Part shown: piece after piece, positions 1-7,916 of the stretch
How the letters are laid out: each line of letters starts with the position of its first letter
How positions within the stretch are numbered: position 1 is the stretch's first letter
Source: Pseudomonas sp. TNT3
GTDB taxonomy: Bacteria; Pseudomonadota; Gammaproteobacteria; Pseudomonadales; Pseudomonadaceae
Assembly (NCBI RefSeq): GCF_010095445.2
Contig: NZ_WFGV02000058.1
Coordinates: forward strand, 1-36,070
Reading direction: 5' to 3'
DNA: 36,070 nt
Program-made: the position numbers and the translations under genes
Notes under the pieces: generated by a model
Seen by the model: only the letters and a program-made list of their open reading frames with translations
Told to the model about the DNA's origin: nothing
Databases searched by the model: none

Positions 1-747
1 CGCCGATGCGGCACCGCTGGGCAGGATGCCGATGCCGAGGCCGGCCGCCACCAAGGCCAGTTGCGTCGTGAACTCGCCCATTTCCCGGGCGATCGTCAGG
101 GTGATCTTGCGTCGTTGAAAACCGGCCAGCATCTGGTCGTACAAACCGGGGGCGAACTTGCGCGCCAGTACCAGCACCGGGCATTCGGCCAGGTCCTGGG
201 GCTGTATGCGACGCTTGGCGCACAGCGGGTTGTCTTGCGGCAGTGCCACCACCAGGGATTCTTCGAAGAGCATGCGGGTGTGCACGCCGGGCACGTTCAG
301 CGGCAAGCGAACCAGGCCAAAGTCCAGGGCATTGTCCAGCAACGCCCGGGCCTGAGGCAGTGAAGGCATGTCCTTGAGTTCCAGTTCGATGCGCGGATAG
401 CGCTCCTCCAGGGTGCGCACGAGCATCGGCAACAAATGCGACAGCGTCGACGACACAAACGCCAGGCGCAACACCCCGACCTCCCCGGCTGCGGCTTGCT
501 GTAACACCTCGCGGGCACGCCCGGCCTGGCGCAACGTTGCGAGGGCTTCGGGCAGGAACAGCGCGCCCTCCTCGGTCAACTCGACCCCGTGCCGGTCACG
601 CTCGAACAACTGCGCACCAACATCGTCTTCCAGCGCACGGATCTGCGCACTCAAGGCCGGCTGGACGATGTGCAGCCGCGCCGCCGCACGACCGAAGTGC
701 AGCTCCTCGGCCAGGATCGAAAACGCCCGTAAATGCTTGAGTTCCAT
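1..747 (-). CDS. LysR-family transcriptional regulator (3' end outside window)
   Basis: Reading frame of 249 codons without a stop that runs off the left edge. The start ATG (747-745) opens with MELKHLRAF, followed by an N-terminal winged helix-turn-helix (about residues 2-60, including AAARLHIVQPALSAQI) typical of LysR regulators. The substrate-binding domain begins around residue 90 (VGVLRLAFVSS). About 50 C-terminal residues of a usual ~300-residue LysR protein are missing. It is transcribed away from the SDR-aroE-MHS genes, with 139 bp between the two starts, the usual arrangement for a LysR activator of the divergent operon. Its inducer is therefore probably the substrate of those genes (inference). 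The family call is safe; the specific role is not. Confidence 0.92.
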   Translation of the reverse strand, partial: MELKHLRAFSILAEELHFGRAAARLHIVQPALSAQIRALEDDVGAQLFERDRHGVELTEEGALFLPEALATLRQAGRAREVLQQAAAGEVGVLRLAFVSSTLSHLLPMLVRTLEERYPRIELELKDMPSLPQARALLDNALDFGLVRLPLNVPGVHTRMLFEESLVVALPQDNPLCAKRRIQPQDLAECPVLVLARKFAPGLYDQMLAGFQRRKITLTIAREMGEFTTQLALVAAGLGIGILPSGAASA

Positions 748-773
748 GCTTCCTCCCGATGCGTACCGCTTCC

Positions 774-806
774 TGGTGATCACGAGGGGTGATCACGGGA
801 TCACCA
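774..806. promoter_or_regulatory. Cluster of GTGATCAC palindromes between lysR and SDR gene
   Basis: The 139-bp divergent promoter region holds two perfect GTGATCAC palindromes (776-783 and 789-796, 13 bp apart) and a third partial copy (GGATCACC, 798-805). The outer ends form a larger inverted repeat, TGGTGATCA to the left and GATCACCA to the right. This is a plausible operator for the divergently encoded LysR protein (inference from position and symmetry). Confidence 0.5.
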
Positions 807-886
807 TAAACGATTGGCGTGTCAGCGCGATAGCGGTTGAAAGTGGCTCCATTGCCCATTCATTTATCCAGGACAGGGAGACACCC

Positions 887-1651
887 ATGATCGACAGCTT
901 TCGTCTGAACGGACATCGAGCGCTGATCACCGGTTCGGTACGCGGCATTGGCCTGGCTTTGGCTCGCGGGCTGGCACAGGCTGGCGCCCAGGTGGTGCTC
1001 AATGGCCGCGATGCCGAACGCGCCCAAGGTGCTTGCGCGCTGTTGCGCGATGAGGGCCTGGATGTCGATTACGCGGTGTTCGACGTGACCGACCACCAGG
1101 CCGTCGCCACCGCCATCGAAGCGCTGGAAAAACGCCTGGGGCCCATCGACATCCTGATCAACAACGCCGGGTTGCAACATCGTCAGGCACTCCAGGACGT
1201 CAGTGCCGAAGACTGGCACCGGTTGATGAGCACCAACCTCGATGGCGTGTTCAATGTGTCGAAGGCGGTGGCCCGGCACATGATTACTCGCCGGCGCGGC
1301 AAGATCATCAACATCGGCTCGGTGCAAAGCGAGCTGGCCCGCCCTTCCATCTCGCCCTATGCCGCCAGCAAGGGCGCTGTGCGCATGCTCACCCGTGGCA
1401 TGTGTGCCGACTGGGCCGGCCATGGCCTGCAGATCAACGCCCTGGCCCCCGGCTATTTCCAGACCGAGCTGAACCAGGCACTGGTCGACGACCCGGCCTT
1501 CTGCGAATGGCTGGTGAAACGCACCCCCGCCGGGCGCTGGGGCCGTGTCGAAGAACTGTGCGGCGCCGCTGTTTTTCTCGCTTCTTCAGCGTCCGACTTC
1601 GTAAACGGCCAGACCCTTTTCGTCGATGGTGGCTTGACCAGCGTCGTCTAA
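887..1651 (+). CDS. SDR-family oxidoreductase (gluconate 5-dehydrogenase-like)
   Basis: 254-residue classical short-chain dehydrogenase/reductase. Seen: the cofactor motif TGSVRGIG (15-22), NNAG (92-95), catalytic Ser145, Tyr158 and Lys162 (YAASK), and the C-terminal FVDGG. The frame is open further upstream, but the ATG at 887 is chosen because it follows a purine-rich GGACAGGGAG ribosome site and gives the family's normal N-terminus. NAD(P)-dependent oxidation of a secondary alcohol in the cytoplasm is expected. It is first in a three-gene operon with an AroE-like dehydrogenase (22 bp later) and an MHS transporter, so a cyclic or linear polyhydroxy acid is the likely substrate (inference). 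General COG1028 similarity to gluconate 5-dehydrogenase does not fix the substrate. Confidence 0.88.
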   Translation: MIDSFRLNGHRALITGSVRGIGLALARGLAQAGAQVVLNGRDAERAQGACALLRDEGLDVDYAVFDVTDHQAVATAIEALEKRLGPIDILINNAGLQHRQALQDVSAEDWHRLMSTNLDGVFNVSKAVARHMITRRRGKIINIGSVQSELARPSISPYAASKGAVRMLTRGMCADWAGHGLQINALAPGYFQTELNQALVDDPAFCEWLVKRTPAGRWGRVEELCGAAVFLASSASDFVNGQTLFVDGGLTSVV

Positions 1652-1673
1652 CTCTCACGCCAAGGAATCCAGC

Positions 1674-2489
1674 ATGCCCCACTCCCTGCCAACCCTCTGC
1701 GGCTCCATCATGGGATCGCCGTTTTCGCTCTCGGCAAAGATCCACAACGCGGCTTACGCGGCGCTGGGCCTGGACTACACCTTCGTCTGTTTTGGCGTCG
1801 AAGACCCGGTGGCCGCCGTGGCCGCGATTCGCACCCTGGGCGTGCGCGGCATGAACGTCTCCATGCCCTACAAAACGGCGGTGATCGAGCATCTGGATGC
1901 CATCGACGAAGCGGCCCAAGTGATCGGCGCGGTCAACACCATCAACAATGTCGACGGCGTGCTCACCGGCTACAACACCGATTACCTGGGCGCCATCCGC
2001 GCCCTGGAGGAAGTCACCGAACTCAAGGGCAAGCGTATTGCCGTAATCGGTGCCGGTGGTGCTGCGCGGGCGGTGGTTTTCGGTTGCTTGCAAGCGGCGG
2101 CCGAGGTGACGGTGTTCAACCGCAGTATCGATCGCGGTGCCGCCTTGGCCGAGGAGCTGGGCGCTCGCTGGGGCGGCCATGTCGAGGCGTTCACGGCCGA
2201 AGCGTTCGACATCGTTATCAACGCGACTTCCGTGGGTTTCAAGCAACCGGACAGCAACCCGCTGGACGGCCGCCTGGCCAGTCACTTGATCGTCATGGAC
2301 GTGGCGTTCATGCCGGTGCATACCGCGCTGCTTCTGCAAGCCAAAACGCTGGGATGTCGCACCGTGGCCGGCACTCGCATGTTGGTGCATCAGGCGTGTC
2401 GACAAATCGAGTTGTACACCGGAAAAGAGGCACCCATCGACATCATGGAGCAGGCCATGCTCCAGGAAATACAGCGATTGAAGTTGTAA
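1674..2489 (+). CDS. Shikimate/quinate dehydrogenase family protein (AroE-like)
   Basis: 271-residue member of the shikimate dehydrogenase family. The catalytic pair of E. coli AroE (Lys65, Asp102) is present as Lys67 (NVSMPYK) and Asp103 (GYNTD), with the conserved Asn88 (VNTI). The NAD(P)-binding loop is GAGGAAR (126-132). The N-terminal substrate-binding serines appear as SLS (18-20), but the usual GxPxxHSxSP segment is altered, so the C1-carboxylate pocket may differ from housekeeping AroE. The start at 1674 follows an AAGGAA ribosome site. Its place between an SDR and a ShiA-like transporter, under a LysR regulator, points to catabolism of quinate, shikimate or a related compound rather than aromatic amino-acid synthesis (inference). 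Confidence 0.87.
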   Translation: MPHSLPTLCGSIMGSPFSLSAKIHNAAYAALGLDYTFVCFGVEDPVAAVAAIRTLGVRGMNVSMPYKTAVIEHLDAIDEAAQVIGAVNTINNVDGVLTGYNTDYLGAIRALEEVTELKGKRIAVIGAGGAARAVVFGCLQAAAEVTVFNRSIDRGAALAEELGARWGGHVEAFTAEAFDIVINATSVGFKQPDSNPLDGRLASHLIVMDVAFMPVHTALLLQAKTLGCRTVAGTRMLVHQACRQIELYTGKEAPIDIMEQAMLQEIQRLKL

Positions 2490-2544
2490 GCCATCCAACT
2501 ACCCGTCAATAACAAGATGCCATAAAGGCACCTGGAGGCACCCC

Positions 2545-3981
2545 ATGACTCACGATCATTCAACACCCGACATCGCCTTGATCCCCGACGCGCCAGAGCG
2601 CAAGAAAGACCTGCACCGCGCCGCCTGGGCCTGCTCTCTGGGCAGTGCCCTGGAGTACTACGACTTTGCGCTGTACACCCTGGCGGCGGCATTGATTTTC
2701 GGGCCGCTGTTCTTTCCCGAACAGACCCGGGCCATGAGCCTGATCGCCAGTTTCGGCACCTACTTCCTGGGCTTTGCGATACGGCCATTGGGCGGCGTGC
2801 TGTTCGGCATGATCGGTGACCGCGTCGGACGCAAGTTCGTGCTCGCGTCGACGGTGTTGTTGATGGGCATTTCCAGCACGCTCATCGGTGCACTGCCCAC
2901 CTTCCATCAAGTGGGCTATTGGGCACCGGTGATGCTGGTGATCCTGCGTTTGCTCCAGGGGCTGGGCGCGGGTGCCGAACAGGCTGGCGCCGCCGTGATG
3001 ATGACCGAGTACGCGCCCGAAGGCCGGCGTGGTTTCTACGCGGCCCTGCCGTTCCTCGGTATCCAGTTGGGCACCATCCTCGCGGCGCTGGTGTATTTCC
3101 TGGTGGTGAGCAGCAATGACAATGTGATCGAAAGCGGGCTGTGGCGTGTACCGTTTTTCAGCAGCGTGGTGATCGTTGCACTGGGCCTGTACATGCGTCT
3201 GTCGCTCAAGGAATCGCCGACCTTCATCCGCCTCAAGGCGCTCAAGCGCGTCTGCGACAACCCGCTGAAAAGTGCGATGAAACACTCCAGGCCCACCTTG
3301 TTGATCGGCATCGGTCTGCGCCTCGGGGAAAACGGCGGTTCATCGATTTACCAGGCCCTGGCGGTGAGCTACATCGTGGGAGTGGTCGGCCTGCAAGGAC
3401 CGGTGGGTGTGCTGACGCTGATCTGCGCCGCCAGCCTCGGCGCGCTGACCGTGCCGATTGCCGGCAAGCTCAGCGATCGCTTCGGTCGAGTGGTGGTCTA
3501 TCGCGCCTTTGCGCTGGTGCAGCTCGCACTGGCGTTCCCGGTGTGGTGGGTACTCAGCCAGGGCAATGTGGTGGCGAGCATCATTGCGATTTCCATCGCG
3601 CTGGGCATCGGTACCTGGGGCATGTTCGGCACCCAGGCAGCGTTGTTGCCCGAACTGTTCGGCTCGCGCCACCGCTACATGGGGGTTTCTATTGCCCGGG
3701 AAGTGTCGGCGGTGATCGCGGGGGGCATCGCGCCAATGATCGGTGCCGGCCTCATCGCCCTGGTGGTGGCCAGCCACGACGGCGACCCCGCGGCGGGTGT
3801 CGGCGCCTGGCTGCCGATTGCCTGCTACCTGACGCTGCTCACATTGATCACCCTGTACGCCACGTTCAAGACCCCGGAAACCCTCAACCGCGACCTTGAT
3901 GAACCCCGTGATGCCTGGGAAATGGCCACCGCGGGAACAGAGATGCCGGTGCAGGCCAGCACCAACGCACGCACCGCCTGA
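2545..3981 (+). CDS. MHS-family MFS transporter (ShiA-like metabolite:H+ symporter)
   Basis: 478 residues with about 12 hydrophobic segments. The N-terminus has the metabolite:H+ symporter signature region (ALEYYDFALY, about 35-44), and loop 2-3 carries the MFS motif GDRVGRKF. A related GKLSDRFGR lies in the second half. The family includes the shikimate transporter ShiA and the alpha-ketoglutarate transporter KgtP. The start has a strong GGAGG site 6 bp upstream. It is the third gene of the SDR-aroE operon (55 bp gap), so it probably imports the compound those enzymes oxidise. Substrate is inferred from neighbours only. The 113 bp after its stop hold no clear terminator. Confidence 0.9.
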   Translation: MTHDHSTPDIALIPDAPERKKDLHRAAWACSLGSALEYYDFALYTLAAALIFGPLFFPEQTRAMSLIASFGTYFLGFAIRPLGGVLFGMIGDRVGRKFVLASTVLLMGISSTLIGALPTFHQVGYWAPVMLVILRLLQGLGAGAEQAGAAVMMTEYAPEGRRGFYAALPFLGIQLGTILAALVYFLVVSSNDNVIESGLWRVPFFSSVVIVALGLYMRLSLKESPTFIRLKALKRVCDNPLKSAMKHSRPTLLIGIGLRLGENGGSSIYQALAVSYIVGVVGLQGPVGVLTLICAASLGALTVPIAGKLSDRFGRVVVYRAFALVQLALAFPVWWVLSQGNVVASIIAISIALGIGTWGMFGTQAALLPELFGSRHRYMGVSIAREVSAVIAGGIAPMIGAGLIALVVASHDGDPAAGVGAWLPIACYLTLLTLITLYATFKTPETLNRDLDEPRDAWEMATAGTEMPVQASTNARTA

Positions 3982-4094
3982 CGTCGTCGCGTCCAGGACC
4001 AGGGTCGGCTCGCTGGTATAAAACCGCCCCCTCTCACTCGGGAACTTTGGACCCGGTGAACGGCATCCTGAGTTGGGTAAGGTTCACTCTCAGG

Positions 4095-4790
4095 TCATGT
4101 TGAGACACCGGCAAATTTCTGGATCAGGTGGGTTGGGCCGGACACAATGAGCAGATCACCTGGCAAGATCAGGGTTTTAGGGGTGGCGTGCTGGAAGTCT
4201 TGACTGGCGCGTTTCAACCCCACGACCGTCACACCGAATTTCTCACGGATTTGGGCGTCAGCGAGCGTGGTGTTGTGGCTTGGCAAGGGGGAGTGAATCT
4301 TGGCAATGGCAAAGCCGTCGTCGAACTCGATGAAATCGATCATCCGTCCGGTAATGAGATGAGCTACACGCTCCCCCATTTCCTTCTCCGGGTAGACCAC
4401 ATGATGAGCGCCGATACGCTGGGCTATCTGTCCATGCTCGGCAGTCCGTGCCTTGACCCAGATATCGGGAATGCCCAGTTCGGTCAGTGCCATGATGGTC
4501 AGCAAACTGGCCGCCATGTCGGTGCCTATCCCAACAATGGCGTGAGCAAAGTCGGCAACGCCCAATTGGCGCATGACCATCAGGTTGGTGGAGTCGGCCT
4601 GTACCGCATGAGTCAATAAATCGGCCCAGTCATGAACAGGAGCAGCGTCTCGATCGATACCCATCACATCGTGACCCAGTCGCATCAGCGACTGAGCCAC
4701 GGAACCGCCAAAGCGGCCCAGGCCGATCACGACCACGCTATCCCCCTTGGAATAGGCAAACTGATCGGTAAACAGAAATTTAGCCAACAA
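4095..4790 (-). CDS. Trk/Ktr potassium uptake regulatory subunit, NAD-binding (KtrA/TrkA-like)
   Basis: Peripheral RCK subunit of a K+ channel-like transporter. The Rossmann motif is VVVIGLGRFGGS near the N-terminus, followed by an acidic residue at the end of strand 2 (GIDRD); a C-terminal RCK_C-type domain follows. I place the start at the TTG at 4790-4788, giving 231 residues. An AGGAG site lies 7 bp upstream (4802-4798), no ATG or GTG is suitably placed, and the length fits KtrA (about 220). The frame stays open to an ATG at 4880, but that would add about 30 residues overlapping the ktrB reading frame. The gene overlaps the end of ktrB by 11 bp, which implies translational coupling. It gates the KtrB pore in response to nucleotides (family knowledge). 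Confidence 0.88.
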   Translation of the reverse strand: MLAKFLFTDQFAYSKGDSVVVIGLGRFGGSVAQSLMRLGHDVMGIDRDAAPVHDWADLLTHAVQADSTNLMVMRQLGVADFAHAIVGIGTDMAASLLTIMALTELGIPDIWVKARTAEHGQIAQRIGAHHVVYPEKEMGERVAHLITGRMIDFIEFDDGFAIAKIHSPLPSHNTTLADAQIREKFGVTVVGLKRASQDFQHATPKTLILPGDLLIVSGPTHLIQKFAGVST

Positions 4791-6108
4791 TGGGTTGCTC
4801 CTCTGGATAGCGGTAGGGCATGCGACGTTCACCCATCGCCAGTGACACCGCCAGGGTGATGGTGCCGACTCGTCCGACATACATCAGCACCGTCAGCACA
4901 AGCTGGCTCGACGTGGGGAGTTCGGCGGTGATACCCGTGGACAAACCGACGGTACCAAACGCTGAAATGACCTCGAAGATCACCTGGTCGGTGGGGATGT
5001 TTGTGTCACGCAGGATGAAGAGCGTCGCCAGCACGATCATGACGCTGCCCAGAACAAGTACCGTGATCGCTTGACGTTGGGCCTGGGCCCCGACCCGTCG
5101 GCCAAATGCCTCGGTGTTAGTGTGTCCACGAATTTCGGCAATGACCAACAAGGCAAGGATGGCGACAGTCCCCACTTTGACGCCGCCCGCCGTTCCCGCG
5201 CTGCCGCCCCCGACGAACATCAGAAAGTAATGCACGGCCCAGCTTTCACGAGTCAAAGCGCCAATATCGATGGCGTTGAATCCAGCGGTGCGTGCAGAAA
5301 CGGATGCGAATGACGCCGAGAGTATTTTATCGGTTAATGCCATCGGACCGAGGGTGCCCGGGTTGGACCACTCGAACAACAGCAACGCAGCCCACCCCCC
5401 AAGTAACAGGATTGCAGATCCAGCCAAGGTTAGTTTGGTATGCAGCGACCAACGACGGGGCTGGTTGAACCTGTTGCGTAAGTCGTGCAACACGGGGAAA
5501 CCGATGCCGCCAATAATGATTGCAGCCATGATTGGCGAAAGAATCCAGCCATCCGACGAAAAACGCATCAGGCTGTCGGCATGCAGGGAGAAACCGGCGT
5601 TATTGAAAGCTGAGACCGCATGGAACAGGCCGCTCCACGCAGCATCGGACCACGGTAGGTCGTAGGCCCAATGTAATCTTGATGTAAGCCATAAAGTCGT
5701 GACGAGTTCCACGGCGAACGTCACCACCAATACCAGTTTGGCCACGCTGGCAATGTCACCCAATCCCAACGATCGTGACTCCAATTGCGCGACCATTTTG
5801 GAGCGTAGACGAAAGCTGCGGTTGACCATCAAGCCGAGCAAGGTCGCTACCGTCATGATGCCGAAGCCACCTAACTGGAACATGACGAGAATCACGGCCT
5901 GGCCGAAGGTAGACCAGTGAGTACCCGTGTCAACGACGACCAATCCGGTGACGCAAACAGCCGACACCGAGGTAAAGAATGCAGTCATCCAAGGCGTCGC
6001 AAGTCCTTCGGCCTGGGATAGCGGTTGCATCAGAATCACGGTGCCCGCCAGTATCGCGGCGAGGAAAACCAAGGCGACGACTCTGGCGGGATGAAGGAGT
6101 AATTTCAT
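4780..6108 (-). CDS. Trk/Ktr potassium transporter membrane subunit (KtrB/TrkH-like)
   Basis: 442-residue inner-membrane K+ pore of the SKT superfamily. All four pore-loop repeats with a selectivity-filter glycine can be seen: SAVCVTGL, SAFNNAGF, SARTAGFN and SAFGTVGLS. The protein ends EEQPIVG within the start region of the RCK partner. Length fits KtrB/TrkH (440-480). The ATG at 6108 has only a weak ribosome site. Na+-dependent or H+-dependent K+ uptake is expected; sequence alone does not separate Ktr from Trk. It forms a compact two-gene unit unrelated in function to the flanking catabolic clusters. Confidence 0.9.
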   Translation of the reverse strand: MKLLLHPARVVALVFLAAILAGTVILMQPLSQAEGLATPWMTAFFTSVSAVCVTGLVVVDTGTHWSTFGQAVILVMFQLGGFGIMTVATLLGLMVNRSFRLRSKMVAQLESRSLGLGDIASVAKLVLVVTFAVELVTTLWLTSRLHWAYDLPWSDAAWSGLFHAVSAFNNAGFSLHADSLMRFSSDGWILSPIMAAIIIGGIGFPVLHDLRNRFNQPRRWSLHTKLTLAGSAILLLGGWAALLLFEWSNPGTLGPMALTDKILSASFASVSARTAGFNAIDIGALTRESWAVHYFLMFVGGGSAGTAGGVKVGTVAILALLVIAEIRGHTNTEAFGRRVGAQAQRQAITVLVLGSVMIVLATLFILRDTNIPTDQVIFEVISAFGTVGLSTGITAELPTSSQLVLTVLMYVGRVGTITLAVSLAMGERRMPYRYPEEQPIVG

Positions 6109-6371
6109 TTAGCATCAGAACTCAGTCATTTCGAGAAAAAAGGCTGTCAGCAACGGCGCTCGCAAACTCAACCAGATGTCAGTATTTGAGCCGCTTATGG
6201 TGAGCCTCAATGGGATTTTGAAGGGCGGGCGATAGTGACAGTCATCTCCGTTCTTTGCTAATCCTTGCCTGTTTTCTTTATGGCTGGAAGTTGCAATATA
6301 TTTCGTAGTGAAGCATGTAATTGGCCATACAGCCTCCTCACCCGATCCCGCTGACGGCGCAAAAACGTTGA
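6109..6371. other. Intergenic region upstream of ktrB
   Basis: This stretch between the ktrB start and the possible remnant before sorA is less GC-rich than its surroundings and shows no convincing gene, repeat or terminator. It should hold the ktrBA promoter; I cannot place it confidently. Confidence 0.4.
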
Positions 6372-6656
6372 CCGTGCAGCGCCTGTTCGGACAGATGGAT
6401 TATCTTCGAACGCCAATGCTGGCATTTTTACAGCGAGGCCGCTGAGGACCAGCAACCGGGCATGAACTGGCTCTATGCATTCAGTCACAAGGACCCGAAG
6501 GTAGCTTTCTGGGGGATCTTCCCTAAACTTGGCGCGGGTTACCTGATTTCCAATTCCGGTGAATATCCAATAGGAGGAATAACCCGACGCCTCGCTGCCC
6601 TGACGGGAAGCGGTCAATTGCATCTCATTAATAAAACCAAAGAGAGTGCAGGATGA
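6372..6656 (+). pseudogene. Possible gene remnant upstream of sorA (unrecognised)
   Basis: After a TGA at 6369-6371, one plus-strand frame is open for about 95 codons to a TGA at 6654-6656 that overlaps the sorA ATG. It contains aromatic-rich, protein-like text such as WHFYSEAAEDQQPGMNWLY and FPKLGAGYLISNSGEYP. The only ATG (6462) lies well inside and has no ribosome site, and the preceding sequence is interrupted by stops, so it reads as the 3' remnant of a gene or a frameshifted small gene. Other frames and the minus strand are also partly open here, so strand and frame are not certain. A family of repeated intergenic elements is another possibility. I do not recognise it. Confidence 0.25.
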
Positions 6657-7906
6657 AGTTCGATTTTGTAGAAAACAGCAATCCCAGCCGCCGACGCGTT
6701 CTACGCGATGCCTTGACCCTGGCAGTGGCGGCCTCTCCGCTGGCGAGCCTGGCCAAGGCAGCCACCGAAACGACCGATACAAACCCTGATGAAGTGACTT
6801 TTGCTGCCGGCCCGCGGCCGCTGGTGCAATATCCGCAGAAACGACCGTTGACTCTGGTGACCACCCGCCCGCCGCACCTGGAGACGCCCTTCCCTGTTTT
6901 CAACGAGGGGCCGATCACGCCCAATGACGCCTTTTTCGTGCGTTACCACCTGGCCAATTTTCCGCTGAGCATCGATCCGGACAGCTATCGATTGGCGATC
7001 AAGGGTTCGGTCGACACGCCGCTGTCACTGTCCCTTGCAGAGCTCAAAGCCCTTGCCGAACCGGTCGAGGTCGTAGCCGTCAATCAATGCTCGGGTAACA
7101 GCCGTGGCTATTTTTCGCCCCGCGTGTTCGGTGCCCAATTGGGCAACGGTTCGATGGGCAATGCTCGCTGGGTGGGCGTGCCGCTGAAGACGGTGCTGGA
7201 AAAGGCCGGCGTGAAGGCCGGCGCCGCGCAAGTGACCTTCCGTGGGCTCGACAAGCCAGTCCTGCCGAGCACCCCCGAGTTCATCAAGGCCCTGGACATC
7301 AGCCATGCCATGGATGGCGAACCCATGATCGCCTGGTCCATGAACGGCACTGATTTGCCCTTCCTCAACGGCTACCCGATACGCTTGGTGGTACCCGGTT
7401 ATTTCGGCACGTATTGGGTCAAACACCTGAGTGAGATCGAAGTTGTCGACACGACGTTCGACGGCTTCTTCATGGCCAAGGGTTACCGCGTACCGGACAA
7501 CGATTGCTTTTGCGTCGCCCCTGGCACCGCAGCGGCGAAAACATTGCCGATATCCAGGTTGCCGGTGCGCAGCTTCGTCACCAGCGTCCAGCACGGTGAC
7601 GTTCTGCCGCTGGGGATAAACGTGGAGCTCAAGGGCATAGCGTTCGATGGCGGCGTGGGGGTCAACAAGGTGGAAGTGTCGATTGACGGTGGCCAGCGCT
7701 GGCGCGAAGCCCGACTCGGGCAGGACCTGGGCCGTTTCTCCTTTCGTGAGTGGACGCTGGCGATCACGTTTTCCAGCAAGGGCGCCACCCAGTTGATGGT
7801 GCGCGCCAGTAACAGTGCCGGCGAGACGCAACCGCTGCAAGCCGATTGGAACCCCGGAGGCTACCGCCGCCACGTCGTAGAAACCTACCACCTGACCGTC
7901 GCTTGA
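6653..7906 (+). CDS. sorA: Molybdopterin-dependent sulfite dehydrogenase catalytic subunit (SorA-type)
   Basis: 417-residue member of the sulfite oxidase family. The N-terminus carries a twin-arginine signal (SRRRVLRDAL, 12-21, then a hydrophobic stretch to about 37), so the folded Mo enzyme is exported to the periplasm. Cys146 in NQCSGNSRGYFSPR is the expected molybdenum-ligating cysteine. The C-terminal Ig-like dimerisation domain is visible (VEVSIDGGQRWREA). Sulfite is oxidised to sulfate with electrons passed to the cytochrome encoded 10 bp downstream. In this neighbourhood it would detoxify the sulfite released by Xsc. Some family members act on other substrates, but the cytochrome partner and the sulfonate genes support the sulfite role. 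Confidence 0.87.
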   Translation: MKFDFVENSNPSRRRVLRDALTLAVAASPLASLAKAATETTDTNPDEVTFAAGPRPLVQYPQKRPLTLVTTRPPHLETPFPVFNEGPITPNDAFFVRYHLANFPLSIDPDSYRLAIKGSVDTPLSLSLAELKALAEPVEVVAVNQCSGNSRGYFSPRVFGAQLGNGSMGNARWVGVPLKTVLEKAGVKAGAAQVTFRGLDKPVLPSTPEFIKALDISHAMDGEPMIAWSMNGTDLPFLNGYPIRLVVPGYFGTYWVKHLSEIEVVDTTFDGFFMAKGYRVPDNDCFCVAPGTAAAKTLPISRLPVRSFVTSVQHGDVLPLGINVELKGIAFDGGVGVNKVEVSIDGGQRWREARLGQDLGRFSFREWTLAITFSSKGATQLMVRASNSAGETQPLQADWNPGGYRRHVVETYHLTVA

Positions 7907-7916
7907 GGAGGCCCGC

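Noticed and set aside
413..886. Long 5' extension of the SDR gene
   Set aside because: The extension overlaps the lysR gene on the other strand and adds about 158 residues unlike any SDR; the ATG at 887 has the ribosome site and normal SDR start.
6258..6782. 174-codon minus-strand frame overlapping the sorA start
   Set aside because: It overlaps the Tat signal of sorA, lacks a ribosome site and matches no family I know.
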